From NCBI RefSeq assembly GCF_963675165.1, contig NC_087381.1:3658001-3722000 (forward strand): DNA of 64,000 bases. Reading direction: 5' to 3'. Position numbers and translations under genes: made by a program. The notes under the pieces were generated by a model, which saw nothing but the letters and a program-made list of their open reading frames with translations, did no database searches and was not told the DNA's origin. Shown one piece after another: positions 27,801 to 39,700 of the stretch. Numbering within the stretch: position 1 is the first letter of the stretch; each line of letters begins with the position of its first letter. Source of the DNA: Halichondria panicea. Its lineage: Eukaryota > Porifera > Demospongiae > Suberitida > Halichondriidae.

Positions 27801-30800
27801 GTGGACATCGTTGACCTTGATGCTGCTAGTGCTATTACTGGACCAATTGATGCTGGAGGAAAAGATGAACCAGACACTACCACACCTCAGCTAGAGATAA
27901 AAAAACCAGACCCTATCGTTGTATCTCCGGCAAAGAAATCAGGCAGTAAGAAAGGAAAGAAAGAGAAGGAAAAGAAAGAGAAAGAAAAGAAAGAGAAAGA
28001 AAAGAAAGAGAAAGGAAAAGGTGAGGCGGGAATTACCATGGATTGCTTGTCACGGGCATTAAATGCTATTAGATCCCATTTGAGTGTATTTAGCAGGGAA
28101 CTATGAGCTATAGTACCGGTACTATAGATTGCTCTGGGCTACAAACTACAACATTGTATACATTGTATTGTGATTTACAATATTTACAAGAAGATACACA
28201 TGTAATAACATAAAAATTATTGTAGCTAGATACTTTGTCTAGTAATGAACTAGAATGAAAGAGAGAAGCTCTATAGTTTCTTTTTTTGGCTTTGTTCGAG
28301 AGTAGTAGGAGACGCTCGTTTTTTGGGCAGTGTGCTGTGCTTTTTTGCTACAAGGCTGCATGGGGGAGGAGCTGGATGTATGGAAGTGCTGGGATTCTAG
28401 CTTTGGCTTCTTCCTAAAGTTTCTTTCGCTTTGTTCAAGAGTAGTATAGGAGCCACTCGTTTGCTGGGCTTGTTTGCTGCAAATTCTAGCTTAGCCTCCT
28501 TCGCTTTGTGAGAGTAGTACGAGCCGCTCGCTTATTGAGAAGTGTGCTGGGCTTGTTTGCTGCAAAACTGGGGGAGGAGCTGGATGTTTCCGTTTTGTGG
28601 GTGGAGCTAGGACTATATCAAACTGAGGTGGAGAAACAAGGTTGACTTGAATAGAGCTAGAGACCACAGATTTAGTAGAGACACAGAGATGCCAACTTCA
28701 GATATTAGTTTTCAAAACTGAGAATAATGATGCAGTTGCTAGGTTGGCTGTTTATATAGGTTGACTGTTGCTAAGCTAGTGCATTTCTAGTAGCCAATAG
28801 GTTTTGGGATCTAAATCAGTTAGAACATGTGCATTCGGTATCTATGGTTATAGTGTCCCTCATCCCTCGGGCTAAAGCCCTCGAGCTTTGGGACACTATA
28901 ACACATAGATACCTCATGCCCATGTTCTAACTATAACGTATGCATGTAGAGATTTTATTATTGAGAGCAAGCATGGAGTACATGCATGCATATATGGATG
29001 GATGTCTGATTGTGTGTTGACGATTGTTGTGGTATAGCTATACATACGTATAGTTACTAGCTCACGGAACTTGTTGAGGATCTGATCTGCACATGCATGT
29101 ATGTAATTATTGTCAGCAAATAGACACTGTGCTCTCTTCATAACAGACAAGAAGATGAAGAAATCTAACTCTTCCTTCACAAACAATGTTGCTACCACTG
29201 AAGTGCTCAATTCTCTCGACAGCTCTACTCCAGACCAACCAGTGGTGGACGATAATCTTGACATGACCGAAGAAGACCTTGCCCAATTTCAGGTAGACAA
29301 CAAACCCCCGGAAGCAGAGATAGTTGTTCGCTATAGTGCTAAGGATCCACCACCTCCAATATCAAGCTACTCTACAGTTGGTGAACTGGCTGAGAGTGAC
29401 GCTCGAAAAAAGAAAAAGGATGGGCGTAAGCTTTCCAAATCGATTCAAAAGGCACTCAAGCCAGGAAAGAAGAAGGTATCCGATTCTAAGAAGCAATCTG
29501 CATCAAATATTAAAGAAGCATTATCTGGTCCAGAGATGGGATTTAAGCCTCAGTTCAAGACAAACCCTCTCCAGAAGATTCCAGGACTTCTTCCAGCCAC
29601 TCCGCCACCTACACCAGCCACTGGAGCGAGCATTGCACCTTCTGAAGAGAGTGAGTATGTGTACATACTAATAATCTGTATGTCAATCATGTGGATAAAC
29701 ACGGTAGCTCGACGTTCAAAGATTTGCTGTATATATACATTGAAGATCCTTGAGTGCCGTGCTATTTATACAGGGTGTAATAAATGACTTCTCTCACTAT
29801 ATAATACACAGCATATTCGAATGTCTACAATTGATTGTAGAGCAGTTTTAAATGATAGTGATGTCTCCTGAATAAACTAGTGTTCAAGCTGGCGCTGTGC
29901 TAATGCCTCTCGCCATGTTTTTGCTTTCGCTCAAAAGTATTACAGTGTTATATTAGTTTCTACAATGAATTTTATATTAAAGTTAGCTTATCTATATAAA
30001 GTCACTGAGAAGAAAAGACTTATTTACATGCATCTATTATTTATTGTATTATGTGGCTTACCAGGACCTCAAGAAAGAAGAAAATTGATTCTTCCAGGAT
30101 CTGTAGTTCAGTGTATATAATATCTAAGAAGAAAAGACCTGTGTACATGCATATTGTTATCTATATTGTTATATGGTAGTGTTTTGTGTCTTACCAGGCC
30201 CTCAAGACAAAGATGATTCTGCCAGGAGGATCTGGATCTGGATCTGGATCTTGGATATTATTTTCTCACACATGGGGAATGAGCGCGCATGCGCATTACA
30301 TCCACAGGAATAATTAAAGGGTGTGTCCAAAGAGATCAATTTCACAAATGGCTACTGCTAGCTAGCTGTTTTAACAGATATTTTCTGAGTATTGTAGCTA
30401 ACAAAAAGCTAGCGCTTTAGTGCAAGGCTAACTCATATGTTGAATAGAAAGTTTGTGCGGACAGATGATGCTATGAAAGATTCTGAAGAGATCGCAACAG
30501 CCTTCAATGTGAGTCAAACTAGCCATAACTCGAGAAAGAAGCTTTAGTTTGCTAATCCACGAATCAAAATCCAAGAGAACGTGGCTAGAAGCCTATAGAA
30601 GCTGTTAGCTTTCGTCGCATTGCAACCGTTGAGCAGTTACAGCTGGAACAGACACACAGACACACAGATACACACACACAGTCAGCTTTACCGTATCCCT
30701 CGTGCGGCTACGCCTCGAGGCATAACAAAGCATTCACTAAGTCTTTTAGCTCCCATACAGAGCTGTATTATGATGATCTTAATAATAATAAGTGACCAAA

Positions 30801-31808
30801 ATCAAACTGCAGTTCCTCAAAATATCCTGGATGATGTTGATGAAGAAGAGGATGGCGATGAAGGCAACCCATACGACTCTTACTCAACTCCAGGTGTCAG
30901 CATTGACATAGAAGCGAAAGAAAAGCAAGAGGAGTCTGAGATTATGAAGCTGCTAGGAGATACACTTGATGATCTCTCAGGTGAAGATTCACCACTGCAA
31001 GAGAAGAAACATCTTGAATCATCACTTTCTGATAAAGAAAAACAGCCCTCCCCCAAAGCAGAAGACTTAAATCTAGGTTCGCAAAATCAAAACGTCCCAA
31101 AACCAGAAGATCTAGAATCGTCTCCTTCTGAAGCTTTTATGAATTCCTCACCAAAGCTCAAGCCAGGTGTCTGGCCTCCACCGTCTGATGACGTACGTGA
31201 GCAACCAGACGATTCGAGTCCTCCATTGAAGTCTGGACATCCTTCGGTATTGCAAAAGTGGCAGCCGCCGAAAGAGTGGAAGAAAGAAGAAAGGGAATCA
31301 ACGTCAAAGCCATCGAAACTTGACATGTCCAGCTGGGCAAAAAGCGTGAAGAAAGTTGAGGTTAAGCGTAGCATAGCACAGCAAGAGCTAGAGGCTCTTA
31401 AGAAGTCTGTTCCCAAAGAAGAGACAAAGCCACTACCCCCACCTATTGCACCCAAAGCTAAGAAAGAAAAAACCATCGTGGAAGAAGTCCCTAAGAACGT
31501 ATTTGTTGCTTTGAAGCCTGTGAAGAAGCATGAAGTTCTCCCAACCAAGCAAGAAGATATCAAAATTGATGGTCCTACTATCAAGTTGAAGAGAAGTGGT
31601 GGAAAAAAGGTTTGTTTACTTCACAGTTCATAGTTTATAAGTGATCAAAAATGAAGCCTTTTTAGTAGTCATTATTTTAGATATACCTCGTTGTTGTATG
31701 TAATTAGATCTACTTATACAGGGTATTGACTACACCAAGCCTGAGGATGAGCCAGCTAGTGGGGCGTCGGATGAACTGCTCAAGTACCTTAGAGGAAGAC
31801 AAAACTGA
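24827..31808 (+). CDS. Espin-like ankyrin-repeat protein, 14 exons
   Basis: The exons are 24827-25092, 25352-25454, 25586-25652, 25737-25874, 26038-26106, 26162-26316, 26383-26461, 26571-26685, 27074-27134, 27201-27335, 27795-28020, 29147-29650, 30813-31609 and 31722-31808. Phases all agree, giving 933 residues. Residues 30-395 are ankyrin repeats (NGATPVHLASRTN, KHGETPAHVAAAQGNVDCLK, GTTPVYFAAQEGRLEALKFL, DGATSLHFAASSGQIATARW, NGDTAAHDAAESG). The wording closely follows the espin/ESPNL ankyrin block, which localises these actin bundlers. After it comes a Lys/Glu tract (KKEKEKKEKEKKEK), then long Pro/Ser/Lys-rich disordered sequence with acidic DDVDEEEDGDEG, ending ELLKYLRGRQN. I do not see a clear WH2 or espin actin-bundling module, so the function is inferred. 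The exon 13 acceptor (CAAACTGCAG) is weak. Confidence 0.8.
28818..28932. mobile_element. Foldback MITE in ankyrin-gene intron 11
   Basis: Two 42-base arms begin AGTTAGAACATG.GCAT and run to TTATAGTGTCCC. They are inverted with a few mismatches and separated by about 30 bases (CTCGGGCTAAAGCCCTCGAG). The 115-bp unit is almost one palindrome and has no coding content. The intron (28021-29146) is otherwise free of recognised features. Confidence 0.75.
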
Positions 31809-33404
31809 ACATGTGCACAACTTGCAATAATTACTTTTGCTTAATAGTAGCTATATATAGCATTTTCGCACTATAATAATTTATATAGCTACACATTAAT
31901 TTAGTTTCATTTTTAAACTTATGCTGTACGTATTTTAGTGAGGCTTTAACCACAACATGTCGTACGTAATAATTATATACATCAATAGTTTTCTCTACGC
32001 ATTATATATACAATCATGCATGCATGTGTGTAATAATTAGTGTACATAATTATACGATGAAGAGGTTGTACAGACTGTACAAAGTTCTGTATACTGTATA
32101 ATTAATATAGCAAGTAATTTTTTTGTTAGTGCACATTTTTTATTGCGCGTTATAATAAAGTGGAGCGGTGCATGTGTATTGTTTTGTTCTGAGCTGTGTG
32201 GTAATAAGATATAAACGTGCATCCTGTCACTCAGTAGTGCATGAGTGACTTGTTGTGTAATGCATGTCACTTACCTCTCATGCAGAGTTAAACCAGTGCT
32301 CATGCAAGCGTTCATTATGTCAACATCATGCAACTCAGTAATTATAAGGCCCTTATTAAGGGCCAATAATTTGTTAAATTACACACTTTGTTGCCTTGCT
32401 GACAACCAGAAGTGTACGAATACACTCTTCAACCACTCCAAACCACAAATGCCTTATATAATTATAGAGAGTGTGTCCCTAAAAATAAGTTTTAGGTGGG
32501 TGGTCTCAGGTCTCAAAAGGTCACTTTGCCCCAGTGCAATATGCTTATTGTCACAATTATATTGGCACTACATTTCTCAGAGTGCATGCGGTGTGGATTT
32601 AGAACACACCTATATAGCCAAGATCAAGTGTTTTAATCTATAATTATGTGGTGCCGAGGATGGACTCAAGGTGAATGTGGTGCGCAAGGCGTAGTCGAGT
32701 ACATTACGCATAACCGAGAGTCCATTTGGATGCACCAGCATTAAAATACGCGCTTTTGATTATATTGTGTTCTAGTGCATGCCTGCCATTTGTACAGCTT
32801 GACCCAGTTTTCTACCTAGCTGCTATACATTTTCATTCCATGTCTCAATTATTTGCTTAATTGTCATAATTATTATATAGGTGTGGATTAAGTTTTATAA
32901 GCATGACTACTTTTGATTGGCTGGAAATCACATGCGTGCACGAATCACTACAACTGCTAGTGCATTGGCCTGCATGGACGTTATCACGTGACCGCAATGA
33001 CATCAATGCACTGAATCGTAGTGATTTGTGCACGCATGTCGGACCTCTTTTGGGAAATGATACGCATGCAGTGACCATAGAATATAAAATTATGCTAATC
33101 CCAACATCGCATGCATTCACACCATTTTTGGATCCCAAGTACACGCAAACCTGCATGATGCATTACTTGTGAGTGGGATAATTATTGCCAAGGAGTACAA
33201 TAGACCTTCCAAGTTCACCACATGGATGATGCATGCACATGCACTCGTCAGATGGCGTGATGATTGTCATTAAGACCCTGACAAATTATGCTCGGAATAA
33301 TTTTAGCGGAATAGGCATCAATGTCCATTTTTGGTAAAGATCATTACAGTTTTGCATATTAACCACGTTCCCGGATCCCAGAATATTACGAATAGATGTA
33401 GATA
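31809..33404. other. Gene-free stretch with interspersed repeats
   Basis: No gene seen. 32650-32960 is an interspersed repeat with a second copy at 44700-44960. 33283-33355 matches 8741-8815. Several minus- and plus-strand short frames show no recognisable protein. Confidence 0.5.
32650..32960 (+). repeat. Interspersed repeat, copy 1 (partner 44700-44960)
   Basis: Shared blocks occur in the same order and orientation: GTCCAT..GGA/TGCACCAGCATTAAAA, TGTGTTCTA, GCCTGCCA.TT.TACAGCTTGACC, CCAGTTTT.TACCT.GCT, then ATTGATTGGCT.GA.ATCA. A diverged repeat family, class unknown. Confidence 0.65.
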
Positions 33405-33547
33405 CCGTACACTTCTTCTAAATAAGGCACCCTTCTAAATACGTGCCTCCCTGGACCAAATCTAATTTTTCTGTCTCTAATTATGGCCCTTGCTCATAAT
33501 TTTATCGTAATTATTAAAAAGAGGCGCTTTATTTAGAAGAAGTACGG
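33405..33547. mobile_element. MITE with CCGTAC..TTCTTCTAAATAA ends (TA-flanked)
   Basis: Left: CCGTACACTTCTTCTAAATAA. Right: TTATTTAGAAGAAGTACGG. TA is at both sides (33403-33404, 33548-33549). 143 bp, noncoding, with GGC(A/G)C boxes just inside. The same terminal CCGTA as the other TA-flanked MITEs here. Confidence 0.75.
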
Positions 33548-33611
33548 TACCTGATTATGATGACGTCCGATGATTGGTACTTTACTCTACATTTATATAG
33601 ATGTGTACAAG

Positions 33612-33889
33612 CAGAGATTAAAGAGAAGGAGTGCAACAGATGATGCTACCCCGCTAGTGATGTCAACCTCCGGAGGCATGGGTAGAGAAGCACAGGCTTT
33701 TTACAAAAGACTTGCAGATAAGCTAGCTCAAAAAAAGAAATGCAATACAGAATACTAATGGGCTGGCTGAGATGCAAACTCTCCTTTGCTATCCTGAGAA
33801 GTGCAGTAATATATATTAGGGGAAGTCGATCCTCAAAGAACCACCCAATCAAATTAAGACCACGTGGACATAAACCTAGCCTGCTCTGA
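33612..33889 (+). pseudogene. Second RT-associated retroelement fragment
   Basis: It reads ATPLVMSTSGGMGREAQAFY and KRLADKLAQKKKC, then after a frame change MGWLRCKLSFAILRSAVIYI and RGSRSSKNHPI. This is the extreme C-terminus of the same family as 5791-7290, where STGGMGRAATTFYKRLSSML and a CQLSFALLRASIMAIRGARS block occur. One frameshift lies near 33752. A short dead fragment. Confidence 0.75.
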
Positions 33890-34098
33890 GGGCAATGTTC
33901 CCCAGGCCAGCAGCGGTGAAGAATAAACTTTTTAAACTTTCTCTCATTTATTTCTACATTACAAATTTCTGCCATTACATGTGTGTTTTCACAATTTACG
34001 ATTATTGTTAAAAAAACAAACAAAAAAACAGATGATGCTATGAAAGATTCTATGCTATGAAAGATTCTGAAGATACTGCAACAGCCTTCACCGTGAGC

Positions 34099-34101
<3 letters not shown>

Positions 34102-34194
<93 letters not shown>
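34102..34194. repeat. AC dinucleotide microsatellite
   Basis: About 46 uninterrupted AC units. It is preceded by GATGATGCTATGAAAGATTC-type sequence (partly tandem, 34032-34068) that also occurs near 30463, where a shorter CA run follows. The microsatellite is thus attached to an interspersed repeat. Confidence 0.9.
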
Positions 34195-34197
<3 letters not shown>

Positions 34198-34254
34198 ACC
34201 ATAGACTGGCCTGGTTCCAGGTCCATAGATATTATAATTGTCTATGCACAGAGT

Positions 34255-34899
34255 TAGCCTCCTTCACTATGAGATGTGAGTAGTGCCAAAAGGAGGATGT
34301 TTTTAGGAGGCGGGTGTTTGTTAGGTGGCGGCGGGTGTGTTTACTTGCTGGCGGCGGCTTAACCTCGAGGTGACGGGGGTGTTTACTTGGTGGAGGCGGC
34401 TTAGCCTCGAATATATTAATGTAGACGTGAATAAGGACCACTTGACCTTTAACTAATTAAAGTTATCTTGCAGACTACTTCTCAAGCTTGTTTTTAGTGT
34501 CTGGGAGGGATTGTGGAGTGGTCAAGACCAGTCCAGACAGTTGCTCTAGCGCTGACCTGAGGCTGATATCAGGTTGCTTATGGTCTCGAGGCTAGCACAG
34601 GAGCACCCTCTGTTTCTCTATTAGCTAAGGTCAAGTGGTTCTAACCTCATCTATATTCACGGCTGGCTTTACATTTTCGAGGCTAAGCCACCGCCACCAA
34701 CCACATCGCCGCCATCCTGGAGGTTAATTAAGCCGCCGCTAAAAAACTGACACCTGCCGCCACCCTCGAGGTTAAGCCGCCACCACCAAGTAAACACCGC
34801 CGCCTCCTAACACAGCAAATTCGTTTTCTTTTGGCACTATTCACCTCTCATACTTCACAAGGCCTCTCTTCGAGGAAGAGCGGCCTAGAATCGAGGCTA
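34255..34899. mobile_element. MULE-like element E1 (TAGCCTC...GAGGCTA)
   Basis: It starts TAGCCTCCTTCACTATGAG and ends TAGAATCGAGGCTA. The 10-mer TGCACAGAGT abuts both ends (34245-34254, 34900-34909). Long inverted arms (about 34256-34450 and 34620-34870) are built from GGCGGCTTA.CCTCGAGG units. The right end has an extra small hairpin absent from the left. Noncoding. Confidence 0.82.
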
Positions 34900-34937
34900 T
34901 GCACAGAGTGACTGGTCAGCTTTCTCCCATTTCTGTG

Positions 34938-35495
34938 TAGCCTCGATCCCAGCCCCTCTCACTAGAGGGCGGCCTGGTAACCACTGTTTGCGCGTGGGTG
35001 GATTCAATAGTAAATTTGTTAGTAAAACTCTTTGTAAAATATCAATTAACCTTTTGTACTATGGTCACCCACGTGGTTGATTAAACTATTAGTGTCAAGA
35101 GAGAGAAATCGCCATCACAACTCTAGGCTCATATGAGGAGTACTGATCTTACTGAGAGGGCAACAAGCGTCTGGAAGCAAGTAGATTTGCCAGAGCCGGT
35201 CGGTACTGACAGAAAAACGCCTACCACTCTACCACAGTACAGACAAAATCTGACTTTTCAACACTGGAGAGAGCTTGAGCAACAGCAGGACAGAAGTAGA
35301 AGCCATTACAACAAAACTAGTCACTAGTCTAGGTTGTAAATGTTGTGCAATGACATCATTGTAAAATATACATATACTGACTAATTTACTAAGATATCTC
35401 GATCCCCAAAAATCTTGGGGCAACTGACGCATGCGCAGACAGTGTATACCAGGCCGTAGACTTTCTCAACTGAGAGCGGCCTGGAATCGAGGCTA
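34938..35495. mobile_element. MULE-like element E2 (TAGCCTC...GAGGCTA)
   Basis: It starts TAGCCTCGATCCCAGCCCC and ends CGGCCTGGAATCGAGGCTA. The flanks are ATTTCTGTG (34929-34937) and ATTTCCGTG (35496-35504), a 9-bp duplication with one change. Each end folds into a CCAGGCCG-type hairpin. Noncoding. It starts 28 bases after the E1 duplication. Confidence 0.75.
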
Positions 35496-35555
35496 ATTTC
35501 CGTGTCCCTCCTGCGGCTACGCCTCGAGGTAGGTCATTACGGTTATTGCAATGAA

Positions 35556-35632
35556 GCGCATGTTGTTGGTGCCGCCACAAATCCGAAAATCCGAAATGCC
35601 TAAAAAATAGGAAATGAAGAGCATTATGGGTG
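35556..35632 (+). repeat. Inverted repeat, left copy (partner 42744-42830)
   Basis: It contains GCCACAAATCCGAAAATCC, GAAATGCCTAAAA, TAGGAAATGAAGAGCATTA and TGGGTGTGGC. The reverse complement of 42744-42830 carries the same blocks with few differences. The two copies bracket 7.1 kb that includes the transposon-like reading frame and the satellite. Either the ends of one large element or two copies of a dispersed repeat. Confidence 0.6.
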
Positions 35633-35859
35633 TGGCACTGTGGGTAGGGAGGTCAGACCGGAAGTAGTGCGGGGGCGGATTTTCGTACATGTTTTCAATG
35701 GTAGAAAAAGGAACCAGAAAGTGGGTGAACAAGAAGGACTATCCGCAAGCTCTGGAAGACTGTAGCGAAAGACAGATGTTCTCAGGGGTAGAAAATAGCG
35801 TAGAATTTGATTTTTATAACAGTTTTTTATAATTTTTGCGTTTGATGCTTGCTATGTGT

Positions 35860-36426
35860 TAGCCTCGATTCCAGCCCGAGTTGTTTCTAGCTAGGCCGAC
35901 AACTAGGCCTGGTGTTGATTGTATCTGGGCGTGTATCTGGGCGTGGTTAGGAACCAAGAAGCAGAGAGATTTGCAAGAAAAACACACCTATCTACATGGG
36001 CCGGCAGTGTTGGTCCTACCTACTAGTTTGTAGTCCATCACAAAGGGCAGTGAGTGAAAGCAAGTGACTTGCCATACCATGTTGAAAACCATGGCAAAGA
36101 CGTTTCTTCCTTCTGACAAGAGCTGGGCCTGTTCTGCAATGAGAGTGGGGCCTTCTTGTGAAGCAGACAATGTATACGTTAATCTGAACAACTTAAACTT
36201 GCAGTAGCTAGCTAGCTAGATAATCTATGGCTAGATTTCAGTTACTTTAGAGCATACACGGAGCTAAATTACGGTATTAAACTTATACGGTGAAATATGA
36301 CAGGAAACAAAGTGTGAAGAATCTCTGCTTTGGTTTCCGGTTCCTACCACGCCCAGATACAATCAATACCAGGCCGTAGTTTTCAACTTCGTTCTATTAA
36401 AAAAAATCGGCCTGGGACCGAGGCTA
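35860..36426. mobile_element. MULE-like element E3 (TAGCCTC...GAGGCTA)
   Basis: It starts TAGCCTCGATTCCAGCCCG and ends GGCCTGGGACCGAGGCTA. GCTATGTGT stands at both sides (35851-35859, 36427-36435). Each end has a terminal hairpin followed inward by TTGATTGTATCTGGGCGTG and GGAACC in inverted orientation. A plain sequence of about 370 bases fills the middle, with no coding signal. Confidence 0.85.
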
Positions 36427-36743
36427 GCTATGTGTATGATTTTGTCACAAAGGTAATCATAAATTGTTAACCAAAAATGAAAATGAACAAAAACACAAGT
36501 GAACATGTCCTTTATCTTTAATTCTCCCCAAAAAATGCAAAAAGTTGCTTCTATAAAGTTCAATTTCTCGCGGAATCACCCAGCAGCAAGAAGACCAGAA
36601 CAGTCCTGCAAAGTGCAATTGATGGGTGGAGCTGCTGCAATGCATAATAATCAAATTTGTATTGCATGTATTGAGAAGTAAGAAGTGTGCTGTGTAAGGC
36701 GGATCTATAAAGACCCCAGAGAGTCAGTGCTGAGATTAATTAA

Positions 36744-39700
36744 GTGAGAAGGATGGCTGCATGTATTGGCCTTGGCCCTTTCTGCACAAATGCTGGAATA
36801 AGCAAAGACAGCCTAATACAAAATAACTTGACTGAGTTGCCAAGGCTGCCAGAGCAAGACCTTTTAGTTAAGGGTATTATTTATGAACTTGGCCAGCTCA
36901 GGATGACATACAACATTGAATGGCGGTTTGTAGAGCAGTGGATAACAGCATTGAGTGAGCCTTTTTTACCTGTTGTTACATTTAATCGTAGCAATCTGAA
37001 GGCCTCTGTGGAACGAATACTTAAGAAAGTTAAAGACATGAAAAAAAATAAGAAAGATTGGACAGCATTCCTGGAACAGCCATACAATCTTCCAAAATAT
37101 CGAATTATAAGAACCACTTCAATTTCTGTCAAGCACACGAAACAAGACACAAGTAATTTTACTGCACTAAAAGAGGTCAACAGAGAGTTGGTCGTAGATC
37201 TACATTGCACCAAAAACAAATTAGACGAAATAAAATTAAAGGGAGAAATGATGACAAGAAAGTTGATTCAAGAAAAAGTAAAGTCAAAAAACAGATACAA
37301 ACATGTAAAAAGAAGAGATGCAACTGTACAGCAGCAAAAGCAACAAATATTGACATTATCAAAATAATGATGTTTTACATAAAAAACAAAACATGAACTT
37401 CAAAAAAAAAAAGTGTGAAAATGCATTGGCAGAAAAAGAACGATACAGATCCAAAGTGAATCGCGTAGTGGAAAAAATTGAATCAACAACAAAACAATGT
37501 GATACTTTAAAGAGTGAAATGTATGACATGGAGCTATTGTACGATAAAGTCACTAATCTAGAGGAAGTTATCAAGAATAAAGAAACTGAATATGATAATC
37601 TCTTGTCAAAAAACGAGGATGACCAACGGTTTGAAAAAGCGATTCAAGCATTTCATTCTGGAAAGTTTGAGGACGGTGTACGCCAATGTTGCATTGAGCT
37701 GCTAAGCATGAATGTTGGCGTTCGTAATGTTGAACCAATTTATCAGGTCTGTTCTCTTTAATTGTGCTGGTATTGACATAGATCGGCTTCCTAAATACTC
37801 AACATTAGTGGGAATGCTAAGTGAAATGAAGGTTATCGCATATCAACAGTTATCTGACGAAGTTGCAAAGTCCGAGTTTACTACCCTCCATTCAGATGGA
37901 ACAACAAAATTTGATCAACACTATGGTTCTTTTCAAATTTCGACTGAGAAAAGTGCTTATACACTAGGTTTAATGGAAATGTCTTCAGGATCTGCTCAAC
38001 ACACACTTGATTGCTTGAAAGATATTTTATCCGACATTGATAAAACATTTGAGAAAAGTCCTGGAAAACGATTACTAGGCAACATCAAGAACACCATGTC
38101 GGATAGACACATTGTGGAGAAATGTTTTAATGCATTGCTGGAAGAGTACAGATTGGACATACTGCCATCAGTTGTTGAAGGATGGGAAACCCTAACACCT
38201 ACAGAACAAGCCAAGATCAGTAATCTCAACAATTTCTTCTGCGGTATGCACCTCGTTGTTGGAATGGCAGACACAGCAGTGAATACATTAAAAGAGTGGG
38301 AAAGTGCTCATTTTCAATCACCGCAAGGAGCTGCAGCGTTGCCCAAAGTATTTACTAGAAGTGAAGCAGGTAGGTGCATGCATGCTAGTTACTGCATAAC
38401 TGTATGCATAGATCTTGCTAAGTAAATATAATTATAGTAATGATTATTGAAATGCAGGTACTCTGCGGTTCATCAGAACAGCATGTAAAGCATTCGAAAA
38501 GCACGGAAACGAGCAATGTGGGGCTCATTCTTCTTTTTTAACTTTACTGCAATCCCATGATCTCTATCATTTAAAGAAAGTACCATTGGCATCATTTCGT
38601 GGCAATCGATTTAACATTATCTTTTTTGATGATGGGATCTTGTACTATTTTTAAAGCAAGCCATTTGCGAGTTTTTTGAAACTGATATCTCTACTGGAAA
38701 CCAAATTCAAAGGTGGATGAATATTGGGCTGCATGCAGAGCTTTAGGTCTCATAAGCAAATTTGTTACAGGACCATTTTGGAGGCTATTGGAATCTGACA
38801 CTTCAATTTTGGAAATGAATGCAAAGTATCAACATATGGTAGCACACTTTGAGAAATTGGCTAGTGATGCTAGCTCAATTATCAGCGGAGAAGCAACATT
38901 ATTTACAGAATACCCTACGAGTATCGATAAAGTTAGTGATGCACTTTTGAAGCCGAGTACAAACGATCTCATTGTTCAAGAAATTCTCGAAACAATATTC
39001 TCAGGGTTTTCAGCCTTACTAGAAAGAATGGTAAGCGATCACCTTTCTGGTGGTGAATTAGATGTGGAGTTGACTGAGGAGAAAAAAGAAGAAACAGCTT
39101 CTGTACAGAAAACAACACTGTAAGTGAACGAGACTTCGCACAATTAGATCGCTTACTAAGGGAAAAACCAAATGCTACCACTATGTCATTGGAAGCAATG
39201 GTCATGTTTTCAAACAACAAGACAGCGAAGTGGATTAAAACAAAATCAGTTGAAGAAAGAGAAGAATTGTTTAAGCAAGCTCGTGATAAGGGCCCTAAAT
39301 TCAGAAAAGTGTTTAAAGAGAGACGATTGGCATTGTTTGAAGAAAAAGCGAGGTTAATGCGGGAAAAGCAGGCTGTAGCTGCCAGAAAAAGAGTAGAAAA
39401 ACGCAAAGAAAAAGAATCTCTCACTCAAAGTATAATTTCAATGGGACTGTGGCAAACCATTGGTCAAAAATTGAAGCTGGTTTGTTGAAATTAAAATCGA
39501 AAACATCAAAACTAAAGGCTCTAAAGACCCAACTGGACTTTCGAAAGAAAGTCTTACAGCAAACCCATCCGAACAAAATCATATTCCAATTGACACATCA
39601 AGGCCGTCAGCACACAGTGAATGAAATGAAACACAATTTGTTAAAGCTGTTACCAGTCAGAGATGATCAATCCCAGCACTCCCAAATTAGTTACATATCT

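Noticed and set aside
29110-29787. A separate gene starting at the ATG at 29110
   Set aside because: The segment 29147-29650 fits in phase between exons 11 and 13 of the ankyrin gene with GT-AG sites. The upstream ATG lies in the intron and the tail after 29650 runs into the next intron.
31087-31584. 165-codon minus-strand frame
   Set aside because: Antisense shadow of ankyrin-gene exon 13.
33646-34257. Reading frames across the AC repeat (Val-Cys and Thr-His runs)
   Set aside because: Produced by the dinucleotide repeat and flanking mobile DNA.
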